Made by a program: the position numbers and the translations under genes
Notes under the pieces: model-generated
What the model saw: the letters and a program-made list of their open reading frames with translations, nothing else
Database searches by the model: none
What the model was told of the DNA's origin: nothing
Source: a bacterium
Lineage (GTDB): Bacteria > Bacteroidota > Bacteroidia > Bacteroidales > UBA932
Assembly: GCA_004561775.1 (NCBI GenBank)
Contig: SFUD01000012.1
Span: forward strand, 1 to 9,064
Length of the DNA: 9,064 nt
Direction: 5' to 3'
Part shown: one piece after another, positions 1 through 7,571 of the stretch
How the letters are laid out: every line of letters begins with the position of its first letter
Position numbering within the stretch: the first letter of the stretch is position 1

Positions 1-837
1 GTCATACTCTTGCGGAGCAGGCACTATGCTGTTTTCAAAGCCGTTTGGCGTTATGATGGAAGGCATTCTGCCCAGAAACTGCATAGCCTCCCTTGCGGTA
101 ATGTCGCTTACAGTTGTAAAGACATCTGCATTGTTGGCCGCGCACTTCTCCAGAGAGTGGCGCGCGGTAACATTAAACCTGCGGGCCATCTCATCTCCAT
201 TGTAGGAGTCAAACTGGCTGTAGAGAGGCAGGTTGTTGCAGCTTATGCAACGGCCCACCACTGTTGCGTGTGTGGTAAAGACCGTGCCTATAGCAAGATT
301 GCGGCTCTTTAAGTAGAGAATGCCCGCCCCTGTCATCCACTCGTGGAAATGGGCAACCACACTCTGCGATGGCTCCAGTCTGAACTTTACAAAACTCTCT
401 ATTACCTTGCCTGCAGCATATCCAAAGAGCGCAGAATCTATGTACTCCCAGTTGCCGCTTATGGAATCCAATTTGAACTTCTCCCAGAAATCTGCAAATA
501 TGGAGTCTTTGGAGGAGATGAAGGTGGTGTAATCCACAAGAATCACTGCAGGCGAACCCGGAATGTTCCAGTGCCCTATCCTTACCCTCAACCCCTGACT
601 TGCCGCATAAGAGCGCCAGGTGGCAAAGAGCTGCTTATCCTCTGTAAACTCCGGATTCTGAGTGGTCTCCCTCCATACATCGGGACCTATGAGAATATGT
701 GAGCCTCCATACACCTTGCCAAGGAGCAGGGCCTTGGAGGCTACCACGGTATGAATTCCACCCACCTTATTGCAAACCTCCCAACTTACCTCAAAGAGGT
801 AATCCGGTCTGTTGACAATTCCTTCTGTAATATTCAT
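1..837 (-). CDS. Glycogen synthase, eukaryote-like GT3 family (C-terminal part missing)
   Basis: Partial gene: the ATG is at 837-835 and the frame stays open for 279 codons to the left edge, so only the N-terminal half is present. Family members are roughly 550 residues in bacteria and about 700 in yeast and animals. GT3 enzymes extend the alpha-1,4-glucan of glycogen, normally from UDP-glucose. The visible half matches animal and fungal glycogen synthase closely: FEVSWEVCNKVGGIHTV at residues 15-31 (nucleotide-sugar loop with K24-V-G-G), HFHEW at 163-167, FTTHAT at 187-192, TTVSDIT at 241-247 and TPNG at 263-266. The C-terminal Rossmann domain and the arginine cluster that binds glucose-6-phosphate in eukaryotes lie outside the window. 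It starts 11 bp after the GH57 stop codon, so it is probably the last or a late gene of the glycogen operon. Family is very secure from these motifs; UDP-glucose as donor is inferred from the family. Confidence 0.93.
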   Translation of the reverse strand, partial: MNITEGIVNRPDYLFEVSWEVCNKVGGIHTVVASKALLLGKVYGGSHILIGPDVWRETTQNPEFTEDKQLFATWRSYAASQGLRVRIGHWNIPGSPAVILVDYTTFISSKDSIFADFWEKFKLDSISGNWEYIDSALFGYAAGKVIESFVKFRLEPSQSVVAHFHEWMTGAGILYLKSRNLAIGTVFTTHATVVGRCISCNNLPLYSQFDSYNGDEMARRFNVTARHSLEKCAANNADVFTTVSDITAREAMQFLGRMPSIITPNGFENSIVPAPQEYD

Positions 838-848
838 TCCCTTCAAAA

Positions 849-2072
849 TTATCTCTTTTGTGCAGTTTTTCTCTTTTTGCCCTCATTAACCTTCTCAACT
901 CTGATAAGGAAATCGCTGAGCACATTCATATAGTTGATAAATGCCTCGTACGGTGTGTCATATGGATTGAAATACTTATGCACCGCGCCATCGGAGAAGA
1001 ATTTTGTGCACATATAGTAGAAGTGGTCGCTCTCCTGCAACTTCTGGAAATCTGCAATAAGCTTCTCATCCTTGCTGGCCATCACGCTCTTCTCTGCAGC
1101 ATAGAGCTTATGGAAGGCCTCGTTCTGAAGCTCGTTTCCTATCCAGGCGCTGGTATCGCGCTCCTCATCTGCCCAAGAGATTGCAAATGGCACGTGCAGC
1201 GGCGCAACAGGCTGGTGTACGGCAACAACCTCGGAAGGTGTGCGGAACTTAAGGTCTGTCTTTGCAAAGACAGCATCCGGCAGAGCCTTCATAAACTCAA
1301 ATATTCCGGTAGATTGAGGCTGATGCTCACCAAAGGTCTCATAATCCATAAAGAGGTTTATAACCTCGTCGTTCTTGGCGCACTCTGCAAGCCATCCGGC
1401 ATACTTTTCACTGGTAACAGGCCAAGCAGGGTTGCTTCTGTCCGAGAAGCGGAAAGCTATATCGTCGCTTAGGGTAAAGTTCTTGAGCAGAAGCTTAAGC
1501 TTTGCATCTATCGCATTGGTATAGAGAAAGCCAGGGCTCTTCCATCCCAAAATATGCTTTGCGCCCTCTGTAAGCATTGCCTGATAACCCATAGCAGAGA
1601 CAGTCTCACCAATTTTGTCCGAGTAGATGAGCTCTGTATTTCTAAAGACGGTAGGCTTAACACCAAAGTGCTTCTTAATTGCCGCCGCATGCTCCTTTAC
1701 CTGGCGTGTAAACTCCTTGGTGGAGATAAGTGAGGCCAAAGAGTGGGTATAAGTCTCTGCCAAAAACTCCACACAGCCTGTCTTAGCAAGCTTCTTGAAG
1801 CTCTCCAGTACCTCCGGAGCAAATTTTTCAAACTGCTCCAATGCCACTCCCGATATAGAGTAACAGATTCTGAATTTGCCTTGGTGTTTTTTTATCAGTT
1901 CCAGCATTATTGCATTCATTGGAAGGTAGCACTTCTCTGCAACTCTGCGAAGGATGGTTCTGTTGGCAAAATCGTCAAAATAGTTTGAGTCGTTTCCAAT
2001 GTCAAAGAAACGATAAAGTCTTAATCTGTCGGGTTGATGAACCTGAAAGTATAAACACAAAGATTTCTCCAT
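849..2072 (-). CDS. GH57 family alpha-amylase-like glycoside hydrolase
   Basis: A 407-residue protein of the GH57 retaining alpha-glucan hydrolase/transferase family, expected in the cytoplasm because no signal peptide is visible. GH57 conserved regions are seen in order: HQP at 12-14, GCVEFLAE at 99-106, FRNTELIYS at 143-151 with the expected nucleophile E147, and FMDYETFGEHQ at 241-251 with the expected acid/base D243. A helical C-terminal part includes WADEERDTSAWIGN near 300-313. The ATG at 2072-2070 was chosen because related proteins begin just before the CLYFQVHQP strand. A GTG directly after the upstream stop (2081-2079) would add three residues. It follows the GT4 gene by 9 bp and precedes the GT3 synthase by 11 bp. 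The likely role is hydrolysis or transfer of alpha-1,4-glucan chains in glycogen turnover. Specificity (alpha-amylase, 4-alpha-glucanotransferase or other) cannot be read from the sequence. The protein ends in a short Lys/Arg-rich tail. Confidence 0.9.
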   Translation of the reverse strand: MEKSLCLYFQVHQPDRLRLYRFFDIGNDSNYFDDFANRTILRRVAEKCYLPMNAIMLELIKKHQGKFRICYSISGVALEQFEKFAPEVLESFKKLAKTGCVEFLAETYTHSLASLISTKEFTRQVKEHAAAIKKHFGVKPTVFRNTELIYSDKIGETVSAMGYQAMLTEGAKHILGWKSPGFLYTNAIDAKLKLLLKNFTLSDDIAFRFSDRSNPAWPVTSEKYAGWLAECAKNDEVINLFMDYETFGEHQPQSTGIFEFMKALPDAVFAKTDLKFRTPSEVVAVHQPVAPLHVPFAISWADEERDTSAWIGNELQNEAFHKLYAAEKSVMASKDEKLIADFQKLQESDHFYYMCTKFFSDGAVHKYFNPYDTPYEAFINYMNVLSDFLIRVEKVNEGKKRKTAQKR

Positions 2073-2081
2073 ATCTGTCAC

Positions 2082-3368
2082 TTATTTTTTAATCACTTCT
2101 GAATAGATGCCCTTTAACTTGAGCGCCGCATTCTCCCATTTGAGGGAGTTAACCTCATCCATACCTTTAGAGGCTGAGAACTCCGGCAGAGCCGGATATT
2201 TGAGAAGACCATAGATTGCATCTGCCATAGCATCAATATCCCAAAAATCTGTCTTTATGGCATATTTGAGAACCTCCGCAACACCGGACTGCTTGGAGAT
2301 GATAACCGGAACATTGGATTTCATAGCCTCTAGAGGCGATATGCCGAAAGGCTCCGATACAGACGGCATCACATAGACATCCGAATATGCAAACATCCTC
2401 TTCACATCATCTCCCCTGAGGAAGCCTGTAAAGTGGAACTTGTCTGCAATGCCCAGTTTTGCCACACGCCTTATGGAACGGTTCATAAGGTCGCCGTTTC
2501 CAGCCATTACAAACCGCACATTGTCGCACCTCTTGAGCACCTTGTTGGCAGCCTCTATAAAATACTCCGGCCCCTTCTGGAAGGTGATACGTCCAAGGAA
2601 GGTAACAATCTTCTCCTTAACGCCCCTCTGCGCCTCCACGTGCTTGAACTCATTAAAGTCCACAGCATTGTGCAGAGTAACAACCTTTGCAGGGTCTATC
2701 TTGTATTTGTTGATCACAATATTTCTGGTAAGGTTGCTCACCGTAATAACCTTATCTGCAGCAAGCATACCCATGCGCTCAATGGCATAGACCTGCGTAT
2801 TCACATTCTCGCCTGTTCTGTCATACTCTGTGGCGTGCACGTGTATTACAAGAGGTTTTCCCGATATGCGCTTTGCAGCAATACCTGCCGCATAGGTAAG
2901 CCAGTCGTGCGCGTGAATCACATCAAACTCATTCTTTGCCGCAATGGAGGCTGCAACCATAGCATACTTTGAGACCTCCTCCATAAGGTTCTTGCCATAT
3001 TTGCCGGAGAATTTGAAGCAGCTGCCATAACGCACTTTAAACTCCTCATACTCGCCCTTTGTAATCTCCCTGCGGGCAACCTCTGTATATTCGCGAGGGT
3101 CTATGTAAGGCACCATCTGCGATGTAACCTTCATAAACTCCACCTTGTTCAAAAACTCCTTTGCATCCAGCCAGCTCTCCATAACAGGAACTTCGCTAGC
3201 ATTGATGATGCTGACTGCGGACTGATCCTCATCACCCGATGCCGAAGGCATCACAAAGAGAATATCCACATCGTGCTTTGCCAGGCCCTTTGTAAGACCA
3301 TAACAAGCAGTACCGAGACCTCCTGCAATGTGAGGGGGAAACTCCCAACCAAACATCAATACTCTCAT
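2082..3368 (-). CDS. GT4 family glycosyltransferase, glycogen synthase-like
   Basis: A 428-residue GT-B fold retaining glycosyltransferase. The N-terminal domain begins MRVLMFGWEFPPHIAGGLGT, whose GGLG loop at 16-19 normally contacts the acceptor or donor phosphate, and continues through IHAHDW at 151-156. The C-terminal donor domain shows FLGRITFQKGPEYF at 257-270, VMAGNGD at 287-293 and SEPFGISPLEAM at 338-349, where E339 and E347 form the E-x7-E pair of GT4 enzymes. It resembles the glycogen or starch synthase-like branch of GT4. It lacks the Lys of the K-x-G-G loop of true GT5 GlgA; Ile14 stands there. Its ATG overlaps the TGA of the debranching enzyme in an ATGA, suggesting translational coupling. 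It probably transfers glucose onto alpha-glucan or a primer in the cytoplasm. Donor (ADP- or UDP-glucose) and acceptor are not known from the sequence. Confidence 0.87.
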   Translation of the reverse strand: MRVLMFGWEFPPHIAGGLGTACYGLTKGLAKHDVDILFVMPSASGDEDQSAVSIINASEVPVMESWLDAKEFLNKVEFMKVTSQMVPYIDPREYTEVARREITKGEYEEFKVRYGSCFKFSGKYGKNLMEEVSKYAMVAASIAAKNEFDVIHAHDWLTYAAGIAAKRISGKPLVIHVHATEYDRTGENVNTQVYAIERMGMLAADKVITVSNLTRNIVINKYKIDPAKVVTLHNAVDFNEFKHVEAQRGVKEKIVTFLGRITFQKGPEYFIEAANKVLKRCDNVRFVMAGNGDLMNRSIRRVAKLGIADKFHFTGFLRGDDVKRMFAYSDVYVMPSVSEPFGISPLEAMKSNVPVIISKQSGVAEVLKYAIKTDFWDIDAMADAIYGLLKYPALPEFSASKGMDEVNSLKWENAALKLKGIYSEVIKK

Positions 3369-5287
3369 CTCTTCCTCATTTTAATACTGTTCAATAGACT
3401 CTTTAACCTGATAATCTCGGCAACGCTGGCAGAGTAAGAAATGCATCCGTGAGGATGGTGTGACGGGTCTCCATCATAGAGTTCGGCCACAGAACCGATT
3501 CCATGAATGGTAATATCCTCCTCAAAGGCATTAAGCAATGCAAGCGCATTCTTCTTTATTGACGGCCCCTCCAGCTTAAGGAATGCATCCAGATAGGCTC
3601 CCAAGAGGAACGGGAAGGCACATCCGTTATGATGTGCATGATCCCTCTCGCTCTGGTCTCCCTCATAGACACCTTTATAGATAGGGTTCTTTGGAGAGAG
3701 CGAACGTATGCCCCTTACTGTAAGCAGCTCCTTGCGCAGATTCTTTAGGGCCTGCATCTGCAACTCTTCAGAGAGCGGAGAATACTCTGCCGCACAGGCA
3801 AAGAGTTGGTTAGGACGCATAAAGAGATTTCTTCCGCCCTCGTCGAAATAGTCTGCAAGATGACCTCTCTCCGGAATCCAGAAGTAGTTGGTGAAATTAT
3901 TCTCCAACCTTGTCATAATATCTTTGAGTCTAGCCTTTACACCCTCCTCTTTAACTTGCGCGTGAGCAAAGCAGAGAGCATTGTACCAGAGTGCATTAAC
4001 CTCCACCTGATATCCGGCTCTCTCTGTAACAGGCGCTCCGTTGCTTGTAACATTCATCCAACTTAGCGGAGTGTTGCCCTTTTTAGACCAGAGAAGGCCA
4101 TTCTCATGGAAATAGAGCCCAGAGACCTTGCTCTCCATAATATTGAAGAGTCTCTTGAGAATCTCCTCTCCGTAGAGACCCCAGACTTCATCTCTCTTTG
4201 CGCCAAATCTTATCCACTGCTGCAGCGACCATACCAGCCACAAAGGAAGATCAGGCATATTGCCCTCTTCTACCGCCCTCTCCATCTTGCCTATGGCATT
4301 ATCTATAATGGCGCGGTAGCTCTCCACATTGCCATCGTTGTAAAGCGTAAGTCCGGCAGCAGAGATAAGGGTTGCTCTAAGATCCTCATAGTCCCAGGTA
4401 TATCCCGAGCAGACTGCGTAAGAATCGCCCTCCTTTACAACAAACTGCTTGGCTGCAAGTTTAAGGCAGGCGTCAAAACTGCCGCGGCTTCCATCTCTCA
4501 TAGCCATCTCCGCATCAAACCTGCGCAGAAGGGCCTTGTGGTCCACCTCCTTGGTGCCTGCAGAGAAGATAATGCTCTCTCCAACCTTTATAGGCACCTC
4601 AAAGTATCCCGGAACAAATAGATCCTCCTTGTCTGCAAAGCCCCTTCTGCTCTCCTCCTTGTATGTAATGCCGCGATACCAGTCCGGAGAGGCCACCCAA
4701 GTGCTCTTCTTGTTCAGCTGCAGATTGAGCGTAGGGAATCCCTCATACATCTTGAATGAGACGCCATTATCTATAGGAGCGAATTTTGTATTGGCCTGCG
4801 CGTTGGCCTCTGTAAGCGCGTGAATGTTTCTGAAGGCCAGGAATGGCTTCAGAAGCAGTTTTGTTGGAGAGTGCGCCTCCAACAGCGTATATTTTATAAG
4901 AATCTCTTCTGTTGCCCTTGCAAAGAAGAGAGTCTTGCTGAATTTCATTCCTCCTACCTGATAGGTGATGGTAGGCGCAAAATCCATTTCAAAATCCACA
5001 ATGTACTTGTGGCCCCTTGGCTCATATACCTTTCCGTACGAATTGATGCCAAGGTTAAAGCTCTTTCCGTGCTGAACCAATGTCTCGTGAAGATTTGAGA
5101 GAAGAATATGTTTCTCCCCGCAAAACTCGGAGATAGGCACTACAAGCAGACCATGGTATTTTCTTGTGTTGCAACCTACAATGGTTGTGTTGGCGTACCC
5201 TCCCGCTCTGTTGCTCAACAATATCTCGCGGCCCAAAGAGTACTCAAGATTCACCAGTTCCTCTTTATTAAACTTCAAATAAGACAT
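3365..5287 (-). CDS. Glycogen debranching enzyme (amylo-alpha-1,6-glucosidase, GH133 type)
   Basis: A 640-residue protein of the prokaryotic debranching family, which removes alpha-1,6-linked glucose stubs from limit dextrin. The N-terminal beta-sandwich domain has the family signature at about 18-48: SLGREILLSNRAGGYANTTI, then NTRKYHGLL. The (alpha/alpha)6 glucosidase domain begins near 270 and shows NALWYNAL at 431-438, RPNQLFA at 491-497, HHNGCAFPFLLGAY at 552-565 and ELYDGDP at 602-608, ending with SVAEIIRL at 621-628. Length and start match the family. The catalytic-domain motif usually written W-G-R-D-T aligns without gaps to residues 301-306 and reads D-L-R-A-T, so the conserved Asp is Ala305 (codon 4375-4373). 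Two usual Trp positions later in the domain are Phe. The fold assignment is strong, but full hydrolase activity is doubtful. It lies 40 bp after glgB and overlaps the next gene by 4 bp. Confidence 0.92.
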   Translation of the reverse strand: MSYLKFNKEELVNLEYSLGREILLSNRAGGYANTTIVGCNTRKYHGLLVVPISEFCGEKHILLSNLHETLVQHGKSFNLGINSYGKVYEPRGHKYIVDFEMDFAPTITYQVGGMKFSKTLFFARATEEILIKYTLLEAHSPTKLLLKPFLAFRNIHALTEANAQANTKFAPIDNGVSFKMYEGFPTLNLQLNKKSTWVASPDWYRGITYKEESRRGFADKEDLFVPGYFEVPIKVGESIIFSAGTKEVDHKALLRRFDAEMAMRDGSRGSFDACLKLAAKQFVVKEGDSYAVCSGYTWDYEDLRATLISAAGLTLYNDGNVESYRAIIDNAIGKMERAVEEGNMPDLPLWLVWSLQQWIRFGAKRDEVWGLYGEEILKRLFNIMESKVSGLYFHENGLLWSKKGNTPLSWMNVTSNGAPVTERAGYQVEVNALWYNALCFAHAQVKEEGVKARLKDIMTRLENNFTNYFWIPERGHLADYFDEGGRNLFMRPNQLFACAAEYSPLSEELQMQALKNLRKELLTVRGIRSLSPKNPIYKGVYEGDQSERDHAHHNGCAFPFLLGAYLDAFLKLEGPSIKKNALALLNAFEEDITIHGIGSVAELYDGDPSHHPHGCISYSASVAEIIRLKSLLNSIKMRKR

Positions 5288-5311
5288 AACTCCATATAGA
5301 TTTTAAAAGTG

Positions 5312-5319
5312 CAAAGTTA
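5312..5319 (-). promoter_or_regulatory. Possible internal promoter -7 element (TAACTTTG)
   Basis: In the 40 bp gap between glgB and the debranching enzyme, the minus strand reads TAACTTTG. This fits the Bacteroidota -7 consensus TAnnTTTG and is followed by a transcript-start-like stretch about 24 bp before the ATG at 5287. No clear TTTG -33 element lies at the expected 18-21 bp upstream, so the call rests on one half of the promoter. If real, it would let the debranching, GT4, GH57 and GT3 genes be expressed apart from xseA, xseB and glgB. Confidence 0.45.
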
Positions 5320-5327
5320 CAACAATT

Positions 5328-7343
5328 TTACTTTACAGCCATAATAAATGCCGTTCTTGCAGGCAGATAAAGGCTAAGAGAGAATCCGTTGGCATTCATA
5401 GTTGCTCTGTGCAACAGGCCTCTGCTGTTGCGTTCAAACCCGCCAAACTCCTTCCAATCGCTATCCAGCACTATCTCAAAGGCCGGTTCCTGCAGAGAGC
5501 GCGCGCCTCTCTTCTGCCATCCGCTCACATTTACCGTATAATCGGTATAAGAATTTACCGGAGAGAAATTGAAGAGAAAGAGAGCGTCTCCGCGCCGGAA
5601 GACCATAATCTGCTTCTCAATATCGTTAAAGATGGAGATTGGAGGCTCTGCCAGATAGTTAGACTTGTCAAAGAGACTTATCATAGCCTTGTCAAACTCC
5701 ATAAGCCCTTTGTAGCGCAAGAAGGGGTTGGTACTCAAAGACCACTGCCTCCTGGCATAGAAATAGGACCAGTTGTTTCCCTCCCTTGGGAAATCTATCC
5801 ACTCCGGGTGCCCGAACTCATTTCCCATAAAGGTAAGGTAACCTCCTCCCGATGTTGCCAAAGTAACCAGCCTTATCATCTTGTGCAGCGCAATGCCCCT
5901 CTCCACCACAGGGTCCTGCGATGCGCAGTTCATACTGGTATACATCTTTGCATCCATCAGTCTGAATATGATGGTCTTGTCTCCCACAAGGGCCTGGTCG
6001 TGACACTCGGCATAGCTTATTGTCTGCTCATCTGCGCGCTTGTCTGTGAGGGTGTACCATATCTCTCCCATATCCCATCTCTCATCGGGACGCTCCTTTA
6101 TCCATTTTATCCAGTGGTCCGGAATGCCCATACTCATTCTGAAGTTGAAGCCAACGCCGCCCTCCTCCACAGGTGCCGCCAATCCCGGCATTCCGCTCAT
6201 ATCCTCCGCTATGGTTATGGCATTGGGGTTAATCTCGTGGATAAGCATATTGGCAAGCGTGAGGTAGGTGATTGCATCTATATCTGTATTCTCGGAGAAA
6301 TAGTCTTTATACGATGTAAAGGCGCGTCCCAAGCCGTGGTCCAGATAGAGCATACTTGTTACTCCGTCAAAGCGGAATCCGTCCAGATGATACTCCTCCA
6401 TCCAGAATTTGCAGTTGGAGAGAAGGAAGTAGAGGGTCTCATCCAGACCATAGTTGAAGCATTTTGTGCCCCAAGCCTGGTGGTCTCCCCTCTTGCCTGT
6501 GTGGAAGTAGAGTCTTCCGGAGCCATCCAGATTGGAGATGCCCTCCGCCTCGTTTCTTGCGGCGTGCGAGTGCACTATATCCATTATTACTGCAATGCCC
6601 AGCCTGTGCGCCTCATCTACCAGAGCCTTGAACTCCGCAGGCGTTCCGAATCGGGAACTCAGCGCAAAGAAGTTGGAGACCTGGTATCCGAAGGATCCAT
6701 AGTAAGGATGCTCCTGCAGGGCCATTATCTGCAGGGTGTTGTAGCCCAACTCCGCTATGTGCGGCAGGATATTCTTTCTAAACCATTTGAAGTTTGCAAC
6801 GGTCTCCTCCTCTGAGGACATTCCTATATGCGCCTCATAGATGAGCGGATGCTCCACCCTCCTCTTAAGCCTATGGCGCCACCTGTAGCTCTTTGGCTCC
6901 TGCACCTCTGCGGCAAAGAGTTTTGTCTCCGGATTCTGCACTGTTCTGGTGGCATAGGCAGGAAGACGCTCTGCGGAGCATATTGCGCCGTTAGCATCTC
7001 TCCACTCCACTATCCATTTGTAAAGGTTGCCGGGCTGCAGGGCCTCTTCAGGCACAAGCAGTTCCCAATTGCCTCCTCCAATGGACTTCATACGCCACGC
7101 CTCATCTCTTCTCCAGCCGTTGAAATCTCCAGTAACATAAATTGCCTGGGCATTTGGCGCCCACTCTCTGAAGGCCCACACTCCATTCTCCAGATGCAAC
7201 CCGTAGTAGAGGTGATTGTTTAGCGCATTCTTCAGAGGTTTGCCATATCCCGCTATCTCCTCTCTTCTTAAGATTGCGCTCCTGTATCTTGCAACAAGCT
7301 CCCTTTTAAAGGGCTCCAGATAGGAATCATTATCGTAGAACAT
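5328..7343 (-). CDS. glgB: 1,4-alpha-glucan branching enzyme, GH13_8 (eukaryote-like)
   Basis: A 671-residue cytoplasmic enzyme that cuts alpha-1,4 chains and reattaches them as alpha-1,6 branches in glycogen. The N-terminal CBM48 domain (about 45-145) contains FREWAPNA at 58-65 and GDFNGW at 72-77. The catalytic (beta/alpha)8 barrel has DIVHSH at 255-260, GFRFDGVTSM at 322-331 with nucleophile D326, IAEDMSGMPG at 378-387 with acid/base E380, and AECHDQALVGDK at 445-456 with D449 as transition-state stabiliser. A C-terminal beta-domain begins near 580 and contains FNFSPVNSYTDY at 591-602. MGNEFGHPEWIDFPR at 506-520 and the overall layout match human GBE1 and the eukaryotic subfamily GH13_8 rather than the longer E. 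coli type GH13_9. All catalytic residues are intact. It starts 5 bp after the xseB stop, so it is almost certainly cotranscribed with xseAB. Confidence 0.96.
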   Translation of the reverse strand: MFYDNDSYLEPFKRELVARYRSAILRREEIAGYGKPLKNALNNHLYYGLHLENGVWAFREWAPNAQAIYVTGDFNGWRRDEAWRMKSIGGGNWELLVPEEALQPGNLYKWIVEWRDANGAICSAERLPAYATRTVQNPETKLFAAEVQEPKSYRWRHRLKRRVEHPLIYEAHIGMSSEEETVANFKWFRKNILPHIAELGYNTLQIMALQEHPYYGSFGYQVSNFFALSSRFGTPAEFKALVDEAHRLGIAVIMDIVHSHAARNEAEGISNLDGSGRLYFHTGKRGDHQAWGTKCFNYGLDETLYFLLSNCKFWMEEYHLDGFRFDGVTSMLYLDHGLGRAFTSYKDYFSENTDIDAITYLTLANMLIHEINPNAITIAEDMSGMPGLAAPVEEGGVGFNFRMSMGIPDHWIKWIKERPDERWDMGEIWYTLTDKRADEQTISYAECHDQALVGDKTIIFRLMDAKMYTSMNCASQDPVVERGIALHKMIRLVTLATSGGGYLTFMGNEFGHPEWIDFPREGNNWSYFYARRQWSLSTNPFLRYKGLMEFDKAMISLFDKSNYLAEPPISIFNDIEKQIMVFRRGDALFLFNFSPVNSYTDYTVNVSGWQKRGARSLQEPAFEIVLDSDWKEFGGFERNSRGLLHRATMNANGFSLSLYLPARTAFIMAVK

Positions 7344-7348
7344 ACTCT

Positions 7349-7555
7349 CTAATCCTCCATAATTTTGTCAAACCTCTCTTTGTAGCCGGAGAGCTCTCCC
7401 CTGCAGAAGGCAATAAGCTCCATAGCTCTCTTAACCTCCTTCTCCACCTCTGTAAGAGGAATCTCCGGATTCTCCACCTTGCGCAGAATCTCTTCCAAAG
7501 CCTCCAACGCCTTGGAGTAGGTCATAGTTTCGCTCTTTTCCATATCTCTTTCCAT
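7349..7555 (-). CDS. xseB: Exodeoxyribonuclease VII small subunit
   Basis: A 68-residue helical protein, normal for XseB (about 60-80 residues), which binds the large subunit to form exonuclease VII, a cytoplasmic enzyme that degrades single-stranded DNA in repair and recombination. The pattern matches the family: TYSKALEALEEILRKVE at about 12-28, then LTEVEKEVKRAMELIAFCRG at 34-53, which together form the two-helix hairpin. It lies 16 bp after xseA, its usual partner, which supports the call. The ATG at 7555 is used; the ATG at 7543 (residue 5) is equally possible, as little is conserved before residue 10. Its TAG stop lies 5 bp before glgB. Confidence 0.9.
   Translation of the reverse strand: MERDMEKSETMTYSKALEALEEILRKVENPEIPLTEVEKEVKRAMELIAFCRGELSGYKERFDKIMED
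7354..7358 (-). promoter_or_regulatory. Shine-Dalgarno-like GGAGG ahead of glgB
   Basis: The last codons of xseB (ATG GAG GAT TAG) contain GGAGG, ending 10 bases before the glgB ATG. Spacing is slightly long for an optimal site, and the bases are also constrained by the coding sequence. Bacteroidota usually depend little on such sites, so its function is uncertain. Confidence 0.3.
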
Positions 7556-7571
7556 ACACTTTTTAATATAT

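Noticed and set aside
838..848. Terminator between GH57 and the GT3 synthase
   Set aside because: The gap is only 11 bp with no hairpin or T-run, so read-through is expected.
5409..6815. A 468-codon open frame on the plus strand opposite glgB
   Set aside because: It lies wholly antisense to a branching enzyme whose every catalytic motif is intact. Its translation shows no recognisable domain, and it has no promoter or partner. It arises from codon bias in the real gene.
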